Below, piece by piece: positions 63,715 to 64,000 of a DNA stretch of 64,000 nucleotides. A program made the position numbers and the translations under genes. The stretch covers positions 1 through 64,000 of the forward strand of contig LLYS01000005.1 in the NCBI GenBank assembly GCA_002049495.1, written 5' to 3'. This stretch comes from Epsilonproteobacteria bacterium tcs-49. GTDB lineage: Bacteria; Campylobacterota; Campylobacteria; Campylobacterales; Sulfurovaceae. Every line of letters begins with the position of its first letter. Positions within the stretch are counted from its first letter, which is position 1. The notes beneath the pieces were generated by a model. It did no database searches. It was not told the DNA's origin and saw nothing but the letters and a program-made list of their open reading frames with translations.

Positions 63715-64000
63715 GTGCGTCACTTTTCTCCCCTACGGATCTACCGTATTTTTCGGTTTTTAACCACCGTCTTTTTACTGATCAAAAACAAACGCAGGAT
63801 CCTGCTGCTCCCCCCGCTTTCGCCTAAAAAGCTGGAAAAGACGATCAATGAGCTGGGGGTAAGCTTTATCAAACTCTCCCAGGTTCTTGCGACCCGCAGC
63901 GACTTTTTCCCCGAGCCATATCTGCACCGGCTCCAGAAGGTACACGACGCCGTCCCCGCCATGGGGAAAAAAGAGTTCCAAACCGCTTTTGACAACGCTT
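63715..64000 (+). CDS. ABC1/UbiB-family atypical kinase (partial)
   Basis: Reading from GTG 63715 gives 95 codons to the right edge with no stop. Residues RIYRIFRFLTTVFLLI are hydrophobic; NELGVSFIKLSQVLATRSDF followed by FPEPYLHRLQKVHDAVPAM is the KxGQ-like N-terminal block of the ABC1/ADCK family (UbiB in E. coli, where KxGQ is more usual). SFIKLSQ stands in place of the canonical KxGQ. The kinase core lies past the edge. Members assist quinone synthesis; Campylobacterota use menaquinone, so the role here may differ. The start codon is the weakest part of the call. Confidence 0.8.
   Translation, partial: MRHFSPLRIYRIFRFLTTVFLLIKNKRRILLLPPLSPKKLEKTINELGVSFIKLSQVLATRSDFFPEPYLHRLQKVHDAVPAMGKKEFQTAFDNA

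Overview
The window looks like a chromosome segment of a free-living, probably marine, member of the Campylobacterota (Sulfurimonas/Sulfurovum-like chemolithotrophs). Reasons: a CheA with a C-terminal receiver domain next to CheV and CheW; a short CetB/Aer-like PAS protein; an aldolase-like / PpiD-like / ftsA / ftsZ run; a Suv3-type helicase; short gaps and many 4 to 20 base gene overlaps. The exact genus cannot be fixed from sequence reading alone. No tRNA, rRNA, CRISPR array, prophage or transposase gene was seen, and no gene-free stretch exceeds 300 bases (the longest are 59616-59842 and 37144-37351).

Layout. 1-5719 (minus strand) is the end of a surface-polysaccharide locus: glycosyltransferase, rfbA, sulfotransferase, rfbC, an AlgI-like MBOAT O-acyltransferase and an SGNH-type partner cut by the left edge. 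5798-10189 (plus) is a lipopolysaccharide-core set: GT2, LPS-kinase-like, LgtF/WaaE-like GT2, GT9 heptosyltransferase and an unknown SGNH-like membrane-anchored protein. These converge on waaF and msbA (minus). 13003-16886 (plus) holds rpmB, a K+ channel, argJ, a YdcH-family protein and a MscS channel. A large Suv3-like helicase follows on the minus strand.

19772-24375 is the division cluster: a class II aldolase-like pseudoenzyme, a PpiD-like periplasmic chaperone, ftsA and ftsZ. 25021-35647 is an almost gapless minus-strand block: greA, dut, argC, an LpxH-like phosphoesterase, cheV, cheA, cheW, ligA, tlyA, ribF, cmoA. 35750-46632 (mostly plus) carries surE, a TcdA-like enzyme, an MCP, htpG under a consensus promoter with a CIRCE-like operator, mntP, gatB, a voltage-gated-type K+ channel with a separate second RCK protein, and gpsA.

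46625-54525 (minus) holds signalling and thiol chemistry: a PhnD-GAF-HD-GYP receptor, two small genes, and the three overlapping genes ovoA, an OvoB-like C-S lyase and a GGDEF diguanylate cyclase. This ovothiol operon fused to a c-di-GMP gene is the most interesting unit seen. 54688-59031 (plus) has a PAS sensor, purL, a hydrolase and two poorly known small genes. 59616-63376 has a palindromic MITE-like repeat, two Fur-box matches and a ferric-iron ABC importer. The window closes with a phasin-like protein and the start of an ABC1/UbiB-family kinase.
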